A DNA stretch of 64,000 nt from Salinivirgaceae bacterium (GCA_017474765.1 JAFVGW010000040.1:62001-126000), one strand, 5' to 3'. Counted from the first letter of the stretch, positions 15,619 through 26,039 are shown. Made by a program: numbers and translations. Notes: generated from the letters alone by a model not told the origin.

Positions 15619-18051
15619 ATGAACAATATCGCTTTTAAGAAATTCGTGCCGTACATTGCGGCAATCGCAATATTCATCGCTTTGGCAACAGCCTACTGCT
15701 GGCCTGCAGTTGAAGGCAAAGTGCTGTCGCAAAGCGATACCATAAGCGGTCAGTGCATCGGACACGAGGTAAGCGAATACACAAAAACAACAGGAAACAC
15801 ATCGTATTGGACCAACTCACTTTTTGGCGGAATGCCAACCTTTCAAATCGCATTCCCGACAACCTCATCAAAGATAATCAACTCATTACGCAAAGCTTAC
15901 ACACTTTTTCTCGGGTCGATTTGGGCTTGGTTCCTGACATACCTTTTCGGATTTTTCATACTGATGCGCGCATTTGATGTTAGCAAATGGCTGTCGATAA
16001 TAGGCTCAATTGCCATAACCTTATCATCTTATTTCCTGATAATTATCGCCGCCGGCCACATCAATAAGGTTTACGCCATCGGCTACATGGCATGCGTCAT
16101 TGCCGGATTCATCTATATTTTCAAAAAACGATACCTGCTTGGCGCATCCCTGACTATGGTTTTCACCGCTTTCGGAATGATTCTGCACCCGCAGATGGCT
16201 TACTATTTTATGATGATGCTGGGTATTTTCAGCGTTGCCGAGCTTTATATTCATTTGAAAGACAGCAGAATTAAAGATATGCTTGTTGGCATTGGCATTT
16301 TTGCTGTTTCGCTTGCTGTTGGCCTCGGAACCGGCTACAGCAACATAAAGACTAATGCCGAATATGTGAAGGAAACCATGCGCGGCGGTCACTCCGAACT
16401 TAACAGCAGCGAAGGAAAGGCGCAAAAAGGGCTCGATTTCGACTATGCTACAAGCTGGAGCTATGGCATTGGCGAAACAATGACTCTGCTGGTGCCAGAT
16501 TTCTATGGCGGCTCATCACACTACGAAGTCGGCACTAAATCAAAGCTTTACGATGAGATGGTAAAACAAGGTGTACCCCGCAACAACGCAAAACAATTCT
16601 GCCAAAGCCTGCCGATGTATTGGGGCGACATGCCTTTCACCGAGGGACCTGTATATGTTGGTGCCATCGTCTGCTTCCTGTTCCTGCTCGGACTGATAAT
16701 TGTGAAAAGCCCCTATAAATGGGCTCTGCTGGCTGCTACAATTTTCTCAATTCTACTGGCTTGGGGACGGAATTTTGAATGGTTTACACGATTGTTTTTC
16801 AACTATTTCCCGATGTATAACAAATTCCGCGCCGTGTCATCGATATTGGTCGTGGCCGAAGTGGCAATGCCGATTCTCGGGTTTATGGCCATTCAGCAGA
16901 TTATCGACAAAAAGATTGACAGAAAGGAACTTACTAAAGCTCTGTGCATTTCGGGCGGAGTAACTGGCGGCATCTGCCTGCTACTGGCTCTATTCGGCGG
17001 CTCGATGTTCAGCTTCACATCAGCCAGCGACGCACAGATTTTCAAACAATTACCCGACTGGATTAACAAGCTGATTATGAGCGAACGCGCATCAATGCTG
17101 ACATCTGACGCCTTCCGCTCGCTGATATTCATTGCATTGGCATTCGGCACGCTTTATCTGTTTGCCATCGAAAAAATTAAAGTTAAACCGATGCTGATTG
17201 CCATTGGCTGTCTGGTACTCATTGACCTTTGGCCGGTTAACAAGCGCTACTTCAACAACGATAATTTTATGAACGAAAAGGACAAGAAGGGCTACTTCGC
17301 AAAAACCGACTACGAAGAACAGATTCTGCGCGACACCGACCCCAACTTCCGCGTTCTGAACTTGACAAGCAACACTTTCAACGATGCGCGTACATCGTAC
17401 TACCTGAAATCGGTAGGAGGTTATCACGCCGCCAAACTGCGCCGCTATCAGGATTTGATTGACGAGCACATCTCTCGCGGCCATATGACCGTACTTAATA
17501 TGCTGAACACCAAATATATCATTCAGCAAACCGAACAAGGCGCAACTCCGATGCTTAACGCCGAAGCCTGGGGCAACTGCTGGTTTGCCGACTCGCTGAT
17601 TGTGGCCGAAACACCGCGTGAGGAGTGCGACGCACTGAACAACATTCATTCGCCCTCAACAATTGTGACCGACGCACGTTTTGAGAATCTGGTGAAAAAC
17701 TTCAACTCCGTCCACGACCCTGACGCAAGCATCCGTCTCACAAGCTATGCACCTGATGTTCTGGAATATACATCAAACTTAAGTCAGATAAAAACGGCCG
17801 TGTTCTCTGAAATCTACTACCCTTACGGCTGGAAGGCTTACATCGATGGTCAGCCTGTCGAGATTTTCCGCGCCAACTACGTGCTGCGCGCTCTGAATAT
17901 CCCTGCAGGTGAGCACCAGATACGCTTCGAGTTCCGCCCCGACACCGTTTACAAAGGCGACAAAGTAGGTGTTGTTTGCCTGATCCTCATACTGACATTT
18001 GTGGCAGGCAGCGCTGGATGGGGCATGAGAAAGATTTTGAAAACTGAATAA
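15619..18051 (+). CDS. YfhO-family membrane protein
   Basis: An 810-residue multi-span membrane protein of the YfhO family, related to GT-C glycosyltransferases that use lipid-linked sugars on the outer face of the membrane; YfhO modifies teichoic acids in Gram-positive bacteria, while the Bacteroidota role is unknown. About 12-13 hydrophobic segments are visible, with a large extracytoplasmic loop after the first (GQCIGHEVSEYTKTTGNTSYW) and a soluble C-terminal domain with IYYPYGWKAYIDGQPVEI, a well-conserved YfhO tail motif, before a last helix. The start MNNIAFKKF is chosen over one nine codons upstream because of its better fit. It faces the polysaccharide operon end to end. Confidence 0.9.
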   Translation: MNNIAFKKFVPYIAAIAIFIALATAYCWPAVEGKVLSQSDTISGQCIGHEVSEYTKTTGNTSYWTNSLFGGMPTFQIAFPTTSSKIINSLRKAYTLFLGSIWAWFLTYLFGFFILMRAFDVSKWLSIIGSIAITLSSYFLIIIAAGHINKVYAIGYMACVIAGFIYIFKKRYLLGASLTMVFTAFGMILHPQMAYYFMMMLGIFSVAELYIHLKDSRIKDMLVGIGIFAVSLAVGLGTGYSNIKTNAEYVKETMRGGHSELNSSEGKAQKGLDFDYATSWSYGIGETMTLLVPDFYGGSSHYEVGTKSKLYDEMVKQGVPRNNAKQFCQSLPMYWGDMPFTEGPVYVGAIVCFLFLLGLIIVKSPYKWALLAATIFSILLAWGRNFEWFTRLFFNYFPMYNKFRAVSSILVVAEVAMPILGFMAIQQIIDKKIDRKELTKALCISGGVTGGICLLLALFGGSMFSFTSASDAQIFKQLPDWINKLIMSERASMLTSDAFRSLIFIALAFGTLYLFAIEKIKVKPMLIAIGCLVLIDLWPVNKRYFNNDNFMNEKDKKGYFAKTDYEEQILRDTDPNFRVLNLTSNTFNDARTSYYLKSVGGYHAAKLRRYQDLIDEHISRGHMTVLNMLNTKYIIQQTEQGATPMLNAEAWGNCWFADSLIVAETPREECDALNNIHSPSTIVTDARFENLVKNFNSVHDPDASIRLTSYAPDVLEYTSNLSQIKTAVFSEIYYPYGWKAYIDGQPVEIFRANYVLRALNIPAGEHQIRFEFRPDTVYKGDKVGVVCLILILTFVAGSAGWGMRKILKTE

Positions 18052-18086
18052 GAAACACCCGTAAGAACAGGTGAGCCTTGCATGCA

Positions 18087-18992
18087 TTATCTATCAGAAA
18101 ACAAATTGGTACTCACGTTCCACCTGAATTTTACAAGCATATTGCCACAAGCTGGACGCCATGAAAGCATGTAAAACAGCCACAAAACAATAGTTGCACA
18201 CCATTTCACCATTTCCGAAACATAGCGTTTCAACAAAGCCGAATTACCCTCTGACTTACAGCGCAACCTCTCACTAGCTCCAATTCCTGTTCCCAAACGT
18301 TCAATAAAATCAGGTGTTGTTCGGTGAGGAGGAATAACGTGCTCCACAGCTGCATTTGGAAAATAATATATTGGGAAAGATGCAGATTTTATACGGTTGA
18401 AAATGTCTTTTTCCTCACCACCCATCAGGTTCTTCTTGCTGCGGCCCAATGCGGTGTTGAACAATCCGCACTTATCAATTACCGTACGGCTGATGCCCAT
18501 ATTCGCCCCTATCGGATTTCTCTTTCCTTCAAACAGCGATACTTCGCGCCCCATATCCAATGCCGAAACCCATGAATATGTCCACCTGCAAAGCCATGCT
18601 GGTGACTCACCCGATTCAAACACTGGTGTGATTTTTCCACCAAAGGCGCCAGCATCAGAATACGTCTGGAGATAATCCGTCAGGTTGGCCAAATAGCCAG
18701 GACACAGCATTGCATCATCATCCAAAAAAATCAGCCAATCGCCTTTGGCTTCGGAAATTCCCCGGTTTCGTGCAAAAGACAGGCCTTGATTTGTCTCAAC
18801 AAAATAACGGAACTGCACCTGTGGGTAATTGACTTTAAACTGCTGGCACAATCGTTCTGTATCATCAGTGCAGTTGTTGTTTATCAGTAAAATCTCATAA
18901 TCAAACACAGGAAAACCGTTTTCGGCAATCTTTTGCAGACTGCGGTAAATGAACTTATCTCGATTATATGTACAAACTATCAGCGAAAGCAT
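18087..18992 (-). CDS. Family 2 glycosyltransferase
   Basis: A 301-residue inverting GT-A glycosyltransferase. The nucleotide-binding N-terminus MLSLIVCTYNRDKFIYRSL, the NNNCTDDT loop, LSFARNRGISEAKGDWLIFLDDD with the metal-binding DDD, and the acceptor-side GGEEKDIFNRI motif are clear. A C-terminal hydrophobic patch (CATIVLWLFYMLSWR) suggests membrane association. It is the last gene of the long polysaccharide operon and starts at the base after the previous stop codon. Sugar specificity is unknown. Confidence 0.92.
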   Translation of the reverse strand: MLSLIVCTYNRDKFIYRSLQKIAENGFPVFDYEILLINNNCTDDTERLCQQFKVNYPQVQFRYFVETNQGLSFARNRGISEAKGDWLIFLDDDAMLCPGYLANLTDYLQTYSDAGAFGGKITPVFESGESPAWLCRWTYSWVSALDMGREVSLFEGKRNPIGANMGISRTVIDKCGLFNTALGRSKKNLMGGEEKDIFNRIKSASFPIYYFPNAAVEHVIPPHRTTPDFIERLGTGIGASERLRCKSEGNSALLKRYVSEMVKWCATIVLWLFYMLSWRPACGNMLVKFRWNVSTNLFSDR

Positions 18993-20069
18993 TTATCGGA
19001 ATATTCTTACATACATTTTTTTCATAACTCTGTTGCACAACGAATTAAATCGTTCAAACCAAGACGGCCACCGATGGTGGTGATGGTGCCAATAAGCCAT
19101 AGCGTCGAAATGCAGAATTTTGTTATCTGGGTAAAGTCTGATTGTACCCAATCCCAATGATTGACAAACCTGCTGATACCTAGCATCCAACTCTGAAAAA
19201 TGCGTGGCATCGAAATTCTCACGCGGCATATCAAGCAAATGACATTTGCATACCAACCGCAAACGATTCAAATAGTACTGCCGCAAAAACCTTTGACGAA
19301 TTGATGATAAATCGTCAAAATGATGATTTTCAGTAAATTGAATTAGTCGTTCAGTTACTTTTTCTAGTTGTCCGATGTTGCGAGCCATCACTTGGGGATC
19401 CATTGTCTGCCCCTCGCGTGCCAAATTGTATTGATACAAATTTATATTGAAAAAAACAATACTTCTGGCAACAAACAACGGATATGTAACCCACTCCAAA
19501 TCGGTGTACGACACGCCCTCTGTTTGGCGGTAGTTCATCTGGCGTAGCAACTCAGTGCGGTACGCCAGGCCATGCATCAAAAAAAAACGGATATATCCGT
19601 CATTCAGCACATTATCAAGCTCGTAAAGTTTGCCGTAGGTATATGGTTCTTTACCATAAACGTTATATTTCGACAGTTCGGTTTTGCCATCAGCATTCAT
19701 AACAGTGAAATGAGTAACCAACATATCAGCATCAGTCGACTGCAATTCTGCAATAAAACATATCAAACCATCGGAATTGAAATAATCATCGCTATCGAGA
19801 ATCTTGACATACTTGCCTTTGGCTACAGGTAACGCCGTATTGATAGTGGAGCCGTAGTTGCCATTGGGCTTGTCGATGACCGTAACCGTATCGGGGAACC
19901 GCTCCTTATAGCTGTTGGCAATGGCGAGCGAGCCGTCGCGGCTGCCATCGTTGACCACAATGGCCTCAAGCTGCTCAAGCGCACCATCGACAAGCAGAGA
20001 GTCGAGACACCTCGGAAGCAAGGCCTCCATATTGTAGGTTGGGATGATTATGGAAAGAAGTTTGCTCAT
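18993..20069 (-). CDS. Family 2 glycosyltransferase
   Basis: A 358-residue GT-A glycosyltransferase with MSKLLSIIIPTYNMEALLPRC, VVNDGSRDGS, NGNYGSTINTAL and the DxD-type KILDSDDYF. The C-terminal part is longer than in typical GT2 and ends with a run of five His (YWHHHHHRW), which could bind metal but is not a known motif. It overlaps the acyltransferase gene by 4 bp (ATGA) and abuts the next GT2 gene, so translation is coupled. Sugar specificity is unknown. Confidence 0.92.
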   Translation of the reverse strand: MSKLLSIIIPTYNMEALLPRCLDSLLVDGALEQLEAIVVNDGSRDGSLAIANSYKERFPDTVTVIDKPNGNYGSTINTALPVAKGKYVKILDSDDYFNSDGLICFIAELQSTDADMLVTHFTVMNADGKTELSKYNVYGKEPYTYGKLYELDNVLNDGYIRFFLMHGLAYRTELLRQMNYRQTEGVSYTDLEWVTYPLFVARSIVFFNINLYQYNLAREGQTMDPQVMARNIGQLEKVTERLIQFTENHHFDDLSSIRQRFLRQYYLNRLRLVCKCHLLDMPRENFDATHFSELDARYQQVCQSLGLGTIRLYPDNKILHFDAMAYWHHHHHRWPSWFERFNSLCNRVMKKMYVRIFR

Positions 20070-21226
20070 TTATCTGATATTCTATTATTTGCAACTATTC
20101 TGCCGCCCGTAAGCACAGCCAGCATTTTCGGCATAAATTTATTCATTATTAAATATATGCAATGACAGATTGCGTAAACCAAAACCGTGCCCAAAACAAG
20201 CGACGCGAAATTCAGGACGTTATTCGCGGGAGGTAAAAACAATGTTATCAGCCAATTAACCGCATCGACAACCAAAACCATATGTGCCATATACACAAAA
20301 AACGAACTTTTTGACAATGCGCCAACCGGGCTGTGATTTTCAGATAGCGCCGCACACAAATTAAAGAATAGAGGAATGGCGCAGAGCGCAATTAATCGTG
20401 AAGAAATGCAAAAGGCCCATTCGTTAACATTGAACGACACTGACGCGACAATCAACAATAATGCCGACAGAAACATTTGAATTTTAAAATGTTTGCTGAA
20501 AAATTCCGACATATTGATTCGGTTTATGCAAAGCCAGGCACCCAAAGAGAACATAAAAAACGCTTTCGACGAGAATCCCGGGTACGGAATCCATAAATCG
20601 ACGCTATAAAGCAGACCAACCAATATCAGGAATAATTTTCCTGCTTTCTTTACCATAAAATATATGAGAGGCGAGAGAAGCACGACCACCATAAGGTCGC
20701 GCAGAAACCAAGCCGGCTCGTCCATCGGCACGCCCGAACTGACGGAAATTCCAAAAAGATTTATCTGCCCAGAGCGTAAATCGCCATACAGGCATCTGTC
20801 CCAAAACAGACGAAACCATCCGCGCTCATTAAGCAGGGCGACCATATCAACAGGCTCGTTTCCTTTTATAAAATGTCCGATAGAGCGCGTTATAAGGAAA
20901 CCGCACATAGCTATCAGATTCCAAAGCAGATAGGGCACTAAAAGCGTGGCTCCGCGTTTTTTTATCTTAGCAAGCCAGACATCGGTGTTCCAATCTTCTA
21001 ACTTCTTGAAAAACAAGTATCCGGATATAAGGAAAAAGGCAGGAACCGCGACCGAAAACAACACTCTAAAAATCATAATTGTTGACGCTTCATACCAACC
21101 TTCGGAAAAAAATTCTGTTCCGTCGGTATAATATTGCCTGACGTGAAGCCCGACAACCATAAACGCCAAAAACGGCCTCAACCAATCAATTGTTTCCGAT
21201 TGAATTTTCTGCCAATCGCCGCTCAT
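20066..21226 (-). CDS. Acyltransferase 3 family membrane protein
   Basis: A 386-residue membrane acyltransferase (AT3), probably O-acetylating the polysaccharide made by this operon. It has about ten hydrophobic helices. The family signatures are RPFLAFMVVGLHVRQYY near residue 16 (the conserved Arg and His site), VPAFFLISGYLFFKK near 60, and W-x-L-R-D-L (PAWFLRDLMVVVLLSP). It lies between glf and the two GT2 genes with 4-bp overlaps on both sides. Confidence 0.92.
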   Translation of the reverse strand: MSGDWQKIQSETIDWLRPFLAFMVVGLHVRQYYTDGTEFFSEGWYEASTIMIFRVLFSVAVPAFFLISGYLFFKKLEDWNTDVWLAKIKKRGATLLVPYLLWNLIAMCGFLITRSIGHFIKGNEPVDMVALLNERGWFRLFWDRCLYGDLRSGQINLFGISVSSGVPMDEPAWFLRDLMVVVLLSPLIYFMVKKAGKLFLILVGLLYSVDLWIPYPGFSSKAFFMFSLGAWLCINRINMSEFFSKHFKIQMFLSALLLIVASVSFNVNEWAFCISSRLIALCAIPLFFNLCAALSENHSPVGALSKSSFFVYMAHMVLVVDAVNWLITLFLPPANNVLNFASLVLGTVLVYAICHCIYLIMNKFMPKMLAVLTGGRIVANNRISDK

Positions 21227-22320
21227 ATCTGCATATTCAATACATTCTCAATAATTTGGTGCATATCGTAGTACTTATACTCAGCCAGACGACCTCCGAA
21301 AATGATGTTCGGGTTTTGTGCCGCCAAAGCCGCATACTGGGCATAAAGAGCGTTGTTGCGGCTGTTGTTGATGGGATAATAAGGTGCGGCGCCGCGCTCC
21401 CACTTTTGCGAATACTCGTAGGTAATGACAGTGTCGGGCTGCTGGCCGAACTCGAAGTGCTTGTGCTCGATGCAGCGGGTATAGGAAACCTCGGCCTCGG
21501 TGTAGTTGACCACGGCATTCCCCTGAAAATCAGCCACTCCAGCAAGCAGTTTATGCTCGAAACGCAGCGAGCGGAAATCCAACTCGCCAAAACGGTAGTT
21601 GTAGAACGCGTCAATCTGGCCGGTGAAAACAATTTTTTCGGCAAGATCGTCAAAATACTCGCGGTTGGCAAAATAATCGGTGTTCAGACGCACTTCGCAG
21701 CCTTCAAGCAACTTATTGAAAATCTGCGTATAACCTCCAACCGGAATGCCTTGGAATGTGTCGTTGAAATAGTTGTTGTTGAACTCGAAGCGGAAAGGCA
21801 GACGGCGAATCACAAAGGCGGGAATCTCGGTAGCCTTCATTCCCCACTGCTTTTCGGAATAGCCTTTGACAAGCGTTTCGTAGATGTCGCGGCCAGCAAG
21901 TTTAAGAGCTTATTCCTCAAGGTTTTTTGGTTCTTCAATATCGGCATATTCAGCGCGCTGACGCTCAATAATCGCCTTTGCCTCTTCGGGTGTGCTAACC
22001 CCCCAAAGCTGGTGGAAGGTGTTCATATTGAAAGGCAGATTGTAGCGTTTGCCCTTGTAGCAGGCCACCGGCGAGTTCACAAAATTGTTGAACGGCACAA
22101 GGCTGTTCACAAAATCCCAAACCTGTTGGTTAGAGGTGTGGAATATATGCGGCCCGTATTTGTGAACATTGATTCCAGCCTGATTCTCGGTGTAGCAACC
22201 ACCGCCAACGTGCGGGTTGCGGTCGATGACGAGGCACCGCTTGCCGGCTTTGCGCGCACGGTAGGCGAACATACTGCCGAACAATCCGGCACCAACTATA
22301 AGATAATCGTATTGGGGCAT
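21223..22320 (-). pseudogene. glf: UDP-galactopyranose mutase glf interrupted by an in-frame stop codon
   Basis: Glf converts UDP-galactopyranose to UDP-galactofuranose with reduced FAD. The reading frame is continuous over 366 codons but has one internal TAA at 21910-21912, after EEPKNLEE; the same frame then continues ALKLAGRDIYETLVKGYSEKQWG, as in intact Glf. The usual residue there is Gln, so a CAA-to-TAA transition is the simplest cause. The FAD-binding GAGLFG (10-15), the IDRNPHVGGGCY segment and the C-terminal ARLAEYKYYDM-type FAD motif (GGRLAEYKYYDMHQII) are present. Length is normal for the family. Either the gene has recently been lost or the base is an assembly or consensus error. 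Confidence 0.9.
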
Positions 22321-22323
22321 AGA

Positions 22324-23178
22324 CTATGGATTATAATGACATTTCGACAAATCGGTGCAGATGAATTTGGCGTGAATCTGACGCTGATTTTCAGGTGGGA
22401 GTTTCATATAATCGCCAAAAATATCACGCAATCGAGCATCGGGATTTTTTGGAGCGTAAAAAGAATGACCTTCAAAAGTAATTTCTGAAAGCGGATAAAT
22501 GTCCGTTTTTAATGACGGGTTACTAAACATCAGACGCTCAATGTGTGGTTGTTCCTTGCCACATTTGCAAAGCAGACATATCAACTTCCATATTGAACGA
22601 AACAAAAGCCAGGAAACAGGAAACACGAAATAGGCTATTGCATTTTTGGAACTTACCCGGTTGAAATAGTGATAGAAACCGAAAGCCTTACTCAATCTGC
22701 GTCTGAAAAAGCGAACCACCGATTTAGGAACATTAGGATAATCTTCGTTTTCGAACACATCAATTGAGATTCCCTTATTATAGTTTCGGCGAAAATCGTC
22801 GTAGTCGTTTATCCATAGGGTGTTTTTCTTCCGAATTTTGAACATACCTCCACCCATTCCTGATTCTGGCTCTGTTATTTCATTTTGAAGCAAAAAATTG
22901 CCATCCATTTCTTGTGGCGCAATCTGCTGAAACAATTTGTAATCTTGAGGCGGCATAGCCACATCAATGTCATCGTCCCACGGAATGAAACCGCCGTGGC
23001 GCACAGCACCGAGCAATGTCCCGAACTCCAAATAATACTTTAGCCCGTTTTTTCGACAAATTCGGTCAAATTCGATAAGTATTTCCAACGCAGCCTGCTG
23101 CGATTGTCTAATGACACTGCCTTCGGGATTGTATTTTGCTTTTAATTCTGCGTTTATTAATTCCGATACTCCTGACAT
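22324..23178 (-). CDS. LicD-family phosphotransferase
   Basis: A 284-residue LicD protein, a nucleotidyltransferase-fold enzyme that transfers phosphocholine or a similar phospho-substituent from a CDP donor to a glycan. The signatures are YYLEFGTLLGAVRHGGFIPWDDDIDVAM at about 48-75, including the DDD-x-D metal site (D68-D70, D72). It shares the unusual N-terminal motif KYNPEGSVIRQSQ with the other LicD of this operon, so the two are paralogues. It overlaps the dehydrogenase gene by one base. Confidence 0.92.
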   Translation of the reverse strand: MSGVSELINAELKAKYNPEGSVIRQSQQAALEILIEFDRICRKNGLKYYLEFGTLLGAVRHGGFIPWDDDIDVAMPPQDYKLFQQIAPQEMDGNFLLQNEITEPESGMGGGMFKIRKKNTLWINDYDDFRRNYNKGISIDVFENEDYPNVPKSVVRFFRRRLSKAFGFYHYFNRVSSKNAIAYFVFPVSWLLFRSIWKLICLLCKCGKEQPHIERLMFSNPSLKTDIYPLSEITFEGHSFYAPKNPDARLRDIFGDYMKLPPENQRQIHAKFICTDLSKCHYNP

Positions 23179-24200
23179 TATCCAAATGAATTATTGCAGT
23201 TTATTTTACCCATTCCCCACTCATATACCTCGTTTATAACAGGGGTACTAATTTCATATTTTTCCGCTAATTCTTTAATAAAACGAAGTCCAAATGGAAA
23301 ATCCTCTGTAAAATATCTATTTTGAAAATCGGGAATAAAACCATTATCCGTCTCTTTCATAGGAGACAGTAATCCTTGAAAGGCAGGTATGCTTTTAATC
23401 TTCTTCGTCAGACTCGTTGCATCCGAACTCTCGTAATACTTCAAAAGCGGGAGAATAGAATCTTTCTCAACTGGCAATTTTCCCAACAATCTGAAAAATT
23501 CTTCATCCATTTTTATAATTGTTTCAGAAGAATCATCAGACCATTCTTCATAAAACAAGATATTGTGGTCAAATGGGTTGCCATCCCAATTATGGAATAA
23601 CGAATACAAACGCCCAGTATGCAAAATTGGATTACTGTTAGTCAATGAAACTTCGTAAAAACCATTTAAAAGGCCGACAGGAGTAATCCATAGTTTTTCA
23701 ACGAGTTGGCGAAATTTTTCCGAATCTGTTATGTTCTCTGTCGCGATATAAACTTGTGACTTGTAACCTAAAATATTAGCCGAATGTCCATAAACTCCCA
23801 CCCGGGCTATGAATGGTGTCCGTTGAAAGCCAAACAGTTTAGTTTGGGCTTCGAATATTTTATGTGCAGCGAAGAAAAAAACCGTACTGCATACAACCGA
23901 CCCGACAACCGTTTTTTTAGACAAATATGGCTTTATACACTTCAGTTCGTTTTCTATAGCATACCCGGGAAGACAAAGAAATACTATGTCACAGTTTTTA
24001 ACCACAGTTTCGGGATTATCGCTGATTTCATTGATCCTTCCATTGTATTTTTTCCCATTGCTGTCTGTGACTTCAATTATTGCACTCCATTTTTCAGGAT
24101 TTCGCGTAAGAATATTCAACGTCACATCTTCATTCGAAATCAGAACTCCGGCACAAACGTGTCCCAATGCTCCACCACCGCAAATGCATATTTTAATCAT
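23178..24200 (-). CDS. NAD/NADP octopine/nopaline dehydrogenase-family protein
   Basis: A 340-residue protein with an N-terminal Rossmann fold (MIKICICGGGALGHVCAG, an unusual GGGALG dinucleotide loop) and a C-terminal all-alpha domain typical of octopine/nopaline dehydrogenases, with the conserved SNPILHTGRLY segment. Opine dehydrogenases join an amino acid with a 2-oxo acid by reductive condensation. In this operon, between LicD and a cytidylyltransferase-aminotransferase fusion, it may make or modify an amino-acid or amino-alcohol substituent of the glycan. That role is inferred only from context. It overlaps its neighbours by 1 and 4 bp. Confidence 0.82.
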   Translation of the reverse strand: MIKICICGGGALGHVCAGVLISNEDVTLNILTRNPEKWSAIIEVTDSNGKKYNGRINEISDNPETVVKNCDIVFLCLPGYAIENELKCIKPYLSKKTVVGSVVCSTVFFFAAHKIFEAQTKLFGFQRTPFIARVGVYGHSANILGYKSQVYIATENITDSEKFRQLVEKLWITPVGLLNGFYEVSLTNSNPILHTGRLYSLFHNWDGNPFDHNILFYEEWSDDSSETIIKMDEEFFRLLGKLPVEKDSILPLLKYYESSDATSLTKKIKSIPAFQGLLSPMKETDNGFIPDFQNRYFTEDFPFGLRFIKELAEKYEISTPVINEVYEWGMGKINCNNSFG

Positions 24201-26005
24201 AATTGCCTTAATCCTTCAATCAGTTTCGCATTATCTTCGTGACTCCTGACAGCAATACGCATATACTGTTTAGCGTTGAGCCCGGATTTCGACGTGCAGT
24301 CGCGCGTTAGGATGTTGAAACGCTTTAACATTTCAATTACGATACCATTAGCGCTGTACGGCGGCAGAATTTCAACAAGGTAATAATTCGCTTGCGATGG
24401 AATTACCCGTAAGAATTTGATTTCGCGCAATTTACTTTCAAAGTCAGCACGTTCTTCAATAAATTTGGCACACGCTTTCTTGTAGTCTTTTTCGTATTTT
24501 GTGAAAATCTGCATAAAAAACTCCGCAAACGAATTGATATTCCATATGCTGACCGCTTTTTTCAATTCCGCAATCAGTGTTTTGTCAGCCGAGCACAAAA
24601 TTCCAAGCCGTATGCCAGGAACACCATAACTTTTTGAGATACTTTTTATAACAATCATAGTCGGGTATTTTTCCAGAATATCGTTGTGAAGCAGAGAGTT
24701 ATTTTCCCATCCTATACTGAAATCAACAAAACTCTCGTCAACTATCAGCCTGACATTGTTTTTGCCGCACCAATCGGCAAGACGGCAAACTTCAGCGAAC
24801 TGGATAAAGTTTCCTGACGGATTGTCGGGATTTATCAGTAGAAGGTTGTCTGCGTGGTTTTTTGAAAAATAATCAATCAAGTCTTGAGCCGAATATCGGT
24901 ACTCGTCGTTTTGCGGAATAAAAGTTACAAGCTCCTTCGGCTGGCGTCTGTTGGGGTACTCTTCAAAAGTTGGACGGATAATACCCAATGTTCCTGGCAA
25001 CATTTCCATTAAAGCCTTAATCAGTTCTGCCGCACCATTGCCCGGAATTATATATTCTTCTTTTACGCCCCAGCACTTGCTTGCAATTAACGTATTGACT
25101 TTCAACCCCGATGGATATTCCGCCACAAGAGTTTTAAAATTCGCCTGCATCTCATCAATTATGCTGGAACTTCTAAAATATGGATTTACCAAATAACAGT
25201 AATCCAACATTTTGGGAAACCTCCAGAAACCGCCATATCGCCCGTAATATTTTCTGATAATATCTTTGTCTTCGGCAAACAAGGCTTCAGCAATATCTAA
25301 ATCCTGCTTGTCATCAATTTCATACCATTTTTCGCCATCAAGCGGTAAAGCTTTCAAATCGTGAGAGTTAAGAAACGAAATTATCCGCAGCACGTTCTCA
25401 TAATACTCATTATTTCCTACGGCTTTAATGTATGCATCCAAAAAAGGGACATACTTGTTTGCGGAAAAATCTTTTGAAAACTTATAGATATTGACGGTTT
25501 TATAATATTCACAAGTGTCTTCGTAACGGAATGCCGCTTTGGTTATGAAATTGACAATGTTGTTGTCATTGTCGATTTTCACCATAGTTCCATCCATCCA
25601 CGTTTCGTATTTTGCAATGAGTGCCAGATTCGGTTCCTTGCTTCCGACTATAAGATTGAGAACTTTATCTTCGAAAATCAAATCACTCTCTATCAGCAAA
25701 GTATCATCCTGTTTAAGCTTTTCTTTTGCCAAAAAGAGTGAATATATATTGTTAGTTTTATCGAAAATTGAGTTTTCAACGTACTCAATATTCAATTCTT
25801 TCTGTCTGTCAGCAAGATGACTGACAAGTTTTGAAGCCTCGTACCCGACCACAATTACTATCCTTTTGAGATTCAGTTTCTTCAACTGATTGAGCAGTCG
25901 GTCGATAAGCATTGTCCCATTAACAGAAACCATGCATTTAGTGTTGTTTTGTGTGTACTCGCCAAGTCGCTTGCCCATTCCGGCCGCTAAAATTATTGCT
26001 TGCAT
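24197..26005 (-). CDS. Bifunctional LicC-like cytidylyltransferase / class I-II aminotransferase
   Basis: A 602-residue fusion. Residues 1-235 are a sugar-phosphate or phosphocholine-type nucleotidyltransferase (LAAGMGKRLGEYTQNNTKCM at 6-25, LIESDLIFED, DGEKWYEIDDKQDL). Residues about 245-602 are a HisC-like fold-I PLP aminotransferase (PGNGAAELI, INPDNPSGNF, DESFVDF, SISKSYGVPGIRLG with PLP-binding K458). A comparable fusion, PntC, activates 2-aminoethylphosphonate with CTP in phosphonate pathways, while phosphocholine or phosphoethanolamine activation is the alternative. Neighbouring LicD genes fit transfer of a CMP-activated headgroup. No PEP mutase gene is visible here. Confidence 0.87.
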   Translation of the reverse strand: MQAIILAAGMGKRLGEYTQNNTKCMVSVNGTMLIDRLLNQLKKLNLKRIVIVVGYEASKLVSHLADRQKELNIEYVENSIFDKTNNIYSLFLAKEKLKQDDTLLIESDLIFEDKVLNLIVGSKEPNLALIAKYETWMDGTMVKIDNDNNIVNFITKAAFRYEDTCEYYKTVNIYKFSKDFSANKYVPFLDAYIKAVGNNEYYENVLRIISFLNSHDLKALPLDGEKWYEIDDKQDLDIAEALFAEDKDIIRKYYGRYGGFWRFPKMLDYCYLVNPYFRSSSIIDEMQANFKTLVAEYPSGLKVNTLIASKCWGVKEEYIIPGNGAAELIKALMEMLPGTLGIIRPTFEEYPNRRQPKELVTFIPQNDEYRYSAQDLIDYFSKNHADNLLLINPDNPSGNFIQFAEVCRLADWCGKNNVRLIVDESFVDFSIGWENNSLLHNDILEKYPTMIVIKSISKSYGVPGIRLGILCSADKTLIAELKKAVSIWNINSFAEFFMQIFTKYEKDYKKACAKFIEERADFESKLREIKFLRVIPSQANYYLVEILPPYSANGIVIEMLKRFNILTRDCTSKSGLNAKQYMRIAVRSHEDNAKLIEGLRQL

Positions 26006-26039
26006 CTTGTTTTTTTCTAAAGTTTCATATTAGCCATTC

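Noticed and set aside
21190..22488. 432-codon plus-strand frame opposite glf
   Set aside because: Antisense shadow of glf and its neighbours with no recognisable domain; codon pattern follows the minus-strand genes.
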